Below are positions 61,921 to 64,000 of a stretch of DNA of 64,000 nt, one piece after another; within the stretch, counting starts at the first letter, position 1, and each line of letters begins with the position of its first letter. The notes below the pieces were generated by a model that ran no database searches, was not told the origin of the DNA, and saw only the letters and a program-made list of their open reading frames with translations. Source of the DNA: Pseudoclavibacter sp. AY1F1 (lineage in GTDB: Bacteria; Actinomycetota; Actinomycetes; Actinomycetales; Microbacteriaceae); the NCBI RefSeq assembly GCF_002931075.1, contig NZ_PSTQ01000005.1, positions 124,001 through 188,000 of the forward strand. The letters run 5' to 3'. The position numbers and the translations under genes were made by a program.

Positions 61921-63239
61921 GCTCCACCCCCACCCAGTCCGCAATCGAGGCGTTCGACGCCGTCGACCTCATCAAGGCAAAGCGTGACGGCCGTGCGCTG
62001 TCGACGCCGGAGATCGACTGGCTCATCTCGCGCTACGCGAATGGCTACGTGGGCGACGAGCAGATGGCCGCGATGGCGATGGCGATCTTCCTCAACGGCA
62101 TGGAGCGCACCGAGATCCGCGACATGACGCTCGCGATGATCGCCTCGGGTGAGCGGATGAACTTCGACGGGCTTGGCAAGGTCACCGTCGACAAGCACTC
62201 CACTGGTGGTGTCGGCGACAAGATCACGCTCCCGCTCATGCCGCTCGTCGCGTCGTTCGGGGTCGCAGTGCCGCAGCTCTCCGGCCGAGGGCTCGGACAC
62301 ACGGGCGGAACACTCGACAAGCTCGAAGCCATCCCAGGATGGCGGGCCGAGCTCTCCAACGAAGAGATGTTCACTCTCCTCCAGGAGATCGGCGGCGTCA
62401 TCTGCGCGGCAGGCGCAGGCCTCGCCCCCGCAGACAAGAAGCTGTACGCGCTCCGCGACATCACGGGAACGGTCGAGTGCATCCCGCTCATCGCCTCGAG
62501 CATCATGTCGAAGAAGATCGCGGAGGGCACCGACTCACTCGTGCTCGACGTGAAGTTCGGCTCCGGCTCGTTCATGGGCGACATCGAGCGTTCGCGTGCG
62601 CTCGCCGAGACGATGGTCGCGCTCGGCGAGGATGCCGGTGTGCGCACCTCTGCGCTGCTCACGAACATGAACGTGCCGCTCGGTCTCGCGATCGGCAACG
62701 CCAACGAGGTGCGCGAATCGGTCGAGGTGCTCGCCGGTGGCGGACCCGCCGACGTCGTCGAGCTCACGGTCGAGCTGGCTCGCGAGATGCTCCGCCTGGC
62801 TGGCAAGCCTGACGCCGACGTTGAAGGTGCGCTGAAGAACGGCGCGGCGATGGACGTGTGGCGTCGGTGGGTCTCGGCGCAGGATGGCGACCCGGATGGG
62901 GTGCTGCCCGTTGCACGCGAGACGCATGAAGTACGCGCCGACCGCGACGGTGTGCTCGTCCGCCAGGAAGCTCTGCCGTTCGGAATCGCGGCCTGGCGCC
63001 TGGGAGCAGGGCGCGCGCGCAAGCAGGACCCGGTCATCCACTCGGCAGGCATCGACCTCGTCGCGAAACCGGGCGATGCCGTGAAGAAGGGGGATGTGCT
63101 CTTCACACTCTCGGCCGAGGATGCGGCCCGCTTCCCTCGCGCGCTCGACGCGCTCGAGGGTGCCTACGAGATCGGCGACGCCGGGTCGGAGATCCTGACG
63201 GGCGGTCCACTCATCGCGGGCCGCGTCGGCGCAGAGTAG
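61917..63239 (+). CDS. deoA: Thymidine/pyrimidine-nucleoside phosphorylase
   Basis: 440 residues: VDKHSTGGVGDK (phosphate loop), SGRGLGHTGGTLDKLEAIPG, the family signature region, and a C-terminal barrel-sandwich-like domain. Splits thymidine or uridine and phosphate to base plus (deoxy)ribose-1-phosphate. Together with cdd it degrades imported pyrimidine nucleosides. Confidence 0.95.
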   Translation: MSSTPTQSAIEAFDAVDLIKAKRDGRALSTPEIDWLISRYANGYVGDEQMAAMAMAIFLNGMERTEIRDMTLAMIASGERMNFDGLGKVTVDKHSTGGVGDKITLPLMPLVASFGVAVPQLSGRGLGHTGGTLDKLEAIPGWRAELSNEEMFTLLQEIGGVICAAGAGLAPADKKLYALRDITGTVECIPLIASSIMSKKIAEGTDSLVLDVKFGSGSFMGDIERSRALAETMVALGEDAGVRTSALLTNMNVPLGLAIGNANEVRESVEVLAGGGPADVVELTVELAREMLRLAGKPDADVEGALKNGAAMDVWRRWVSAQDGDPDGVLPVARETHEVRADRDGVLVRQEALPFGIAAWRLGAGRARKQDPVIHSAGIDLVAKPGDAVKKGDVLFTLSAEDAARFPRALDALEGAYEIGDAGSEILTGGPLIAGRVGAE

Positions 63240-63250
63240 TCCTCGTGGAG

Positions 63251-63280
63251 GTGTGGAGAAGGGAAACCTTCTCCACACCG
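63251..63280 (+). terminator. Hairpin after deoA
   Basis: A perfect 13-bp stem with a GAAA tetraloop, 11 nt after the stop; no T-tract. Adenosine deaminase may be expressed by read-through or from its own promoter. Confidence 0.7.
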
Positions 63281-63377
63281 CCACGCCAGGTCGCGCGCTG
63301 GTTGCCTCCGCCAGATAGAATCATGGCTCTGGACGGCTGCATTTTCTGGATCGCGGCCACATTCGAAGGGGAACACC

Positions 63378-64000
63378 GTGTCTGTGCAGAGCTCCGCGCC
63401 ATACGACGAGGACGATTTCACGCTGCGAGACGGCACCAACATCCGCGCGCTGCCCAAGGTGTCGCTGCATGACCACCTCGACGGTGGACTGCGCGCCCAG
63501 ACAATCATCGAGCTCGCTGACGAAATCGGCCTCGACCTCCCGGCGGCGAACGCACCAGAGCTAGCCAACTGGTTCGCCGACCAGTCCGATTCTGGTTCGC
63601 TTGTCGAGTACCTGAAGACCTTCGACGTGACCACCGCGGTCATGCAGACCTCCCACGGCCTGCGCCGCGTCGCCCGTGACTTCGTCAACGACCTCGGCGC
63701 CGACGGTGTCGTGTACGGCGAGGTGCGTTGGGCTCCCGAACAGCACCTCAAGCGCGGTCTGAGTCTTGACGATGCCGTCAACGCGGTCCAGGCTGGCATC
63801 AACGAGGGCATCGATGACGTGCGCTCGCGCGGCTTGCGCATCCGGGTCGGTCAGCTCGTGAGCGCGATGCGCCACGCCGGCAACGGGCTTGAGATCGCGA
63901 AGCTCGCGGTCCGCCACCGCGAGCAGGGCGTCGTCGGCTTCGACATCGCGGGACCGGAAGACGGCTTCCCGCCCAGCAACCTGCAAGAGGCGTTCGACTA
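63378..64000 (+). CDS. add: Adenosine deaminase, N-terminal part (cut by window end)
   Basis: About 207 residues are visible from a GTG with GAAGGGG upstream. KVSLHDHLDGGLR (His31, His33) supplies the first zinc ligands of the metal-dependent deaminase family, followed by the (beta-alpha) barrel elements YGEVRWAPEQH and GFDIAGPEDGFP. The C-terminal zinc His and catalytic Asp lie beyond the window. It converts adenosine to inosine and completes the nucleoside salvage block. Confidence 0.93.
   Translation, partial: MSVQSSAPYDEDDFTLRDGTNIRALPKVSLHDHLDGGLRAQTIIELADEIGLDLPAANAPELANWFADQSDSGSLVEYLKTFDVTTAVMQTSHGLRRVARDFVNDLGADGVVYGEVRWAPEQHLKRGLSLDDAVNAVQAGINEGIDDVRSRGLRIRVGQLVSAMRHAGNGLEIAKLAVRHREQGVVGFDIAGPEDGFPPSNLQEAFD

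Noticed and set aside
57752-61944. Very long open frames antisense to the nucleoside ABC genes (over 700 codons)
   Set aside because: Composition is Arg/Asp/Glu-biased with no folds or motifs, and the opposite strand encodes clear ABC proteins and cytidine deaminase.

Overview
The window is a GC-rich (roughly two thirds G+C by eye), gene-dense stretch of an actinobacterial chromosome. The best fit is the order Micrococcales, probably Microbacteriaceae-like. The evidence is the topA-tmk-holB order beside a Tad pilus locus and an apparent 6C RNA, a FolP2-type dihydropteroate synthase paralogue, class A penicillin-binding proteins with PASTA repeats, polyprenol-phosphate-mannose synthase, a DinB/mycothiol-transferase-fold protein, and frequent leaderless genes. 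No phage, insertion sequence, CRISPR array or other clear mobile element was seen. It reads as core chromosome with a few accessory cassettes.

Layout. 0-8 kb: divergent MFS exporter/TetR pair around a double-palindrome operator, a membrane-anchored protein, a secreted NodB deacetylase, an SDR, a GST coupled to a DinB-fold protein, an APH(6)-like kinase, and tRNA-Pro with its own promoter and terminator. 8-15 kb: two paralogous PASTA-containing class A PBPs flanking a metallophosphoesterase, then DUF4177 and RidA. 15-25.6 kb: acetyl-CoA synthetase, 6C RNA, compact Tad pilus genes, then topA-tmk-holB in an overlapping run ending in a lipoprotein peptidase, followed by tRNA-Thr. 27-38.8 kb: FolP2-like protein, RibD-like reductase, PBP4-type carboxypeptidase, nicotinamidase, ABC exporter, MHS-family transporter, mannosyl-phosphate-polyprenol synthase with GTP cyclohydrolase II, trpS and exonuclease III. 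38.8-48.4 kb: two YihY/BrkB membrane proteins bracket PTS enzyme I, a methionine-type ABC importer and a coupled ketosynthase/acyl-adenylate ligase pair. 48.6-54.7 kb: sdhCDAB and a divergent mannosyltransferase/manC pair. 54.8-64 kb: nucleoside uptake and salvage: two BMP-family binding lipoproteins, one double ATPase, two permeases, then cytidine deaminase, thymidine phosphorylase and adenosine deaminase (cut by the window end).

How genes work together. The last block makes a coherent nucleoside import and breakdown pathway. manC, the MgtA-like transferase and the Dpm-like synthase all belong to GDP-mannose chemistry for lipoglycans or mannoproteins. The PBPs, the PBP4-type carboxypeptidase and the NodB protein act on the cell wall. 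At many transcript heads a TANNNT -10 box lies 6-7 nt before an ATG or GTG, which points to widespread leaderless transcription and was used to choose starts. Most operon ends carry long GC-rich hairpins with weak T-tracts. Functions below come from motif reading; no database search was possible.
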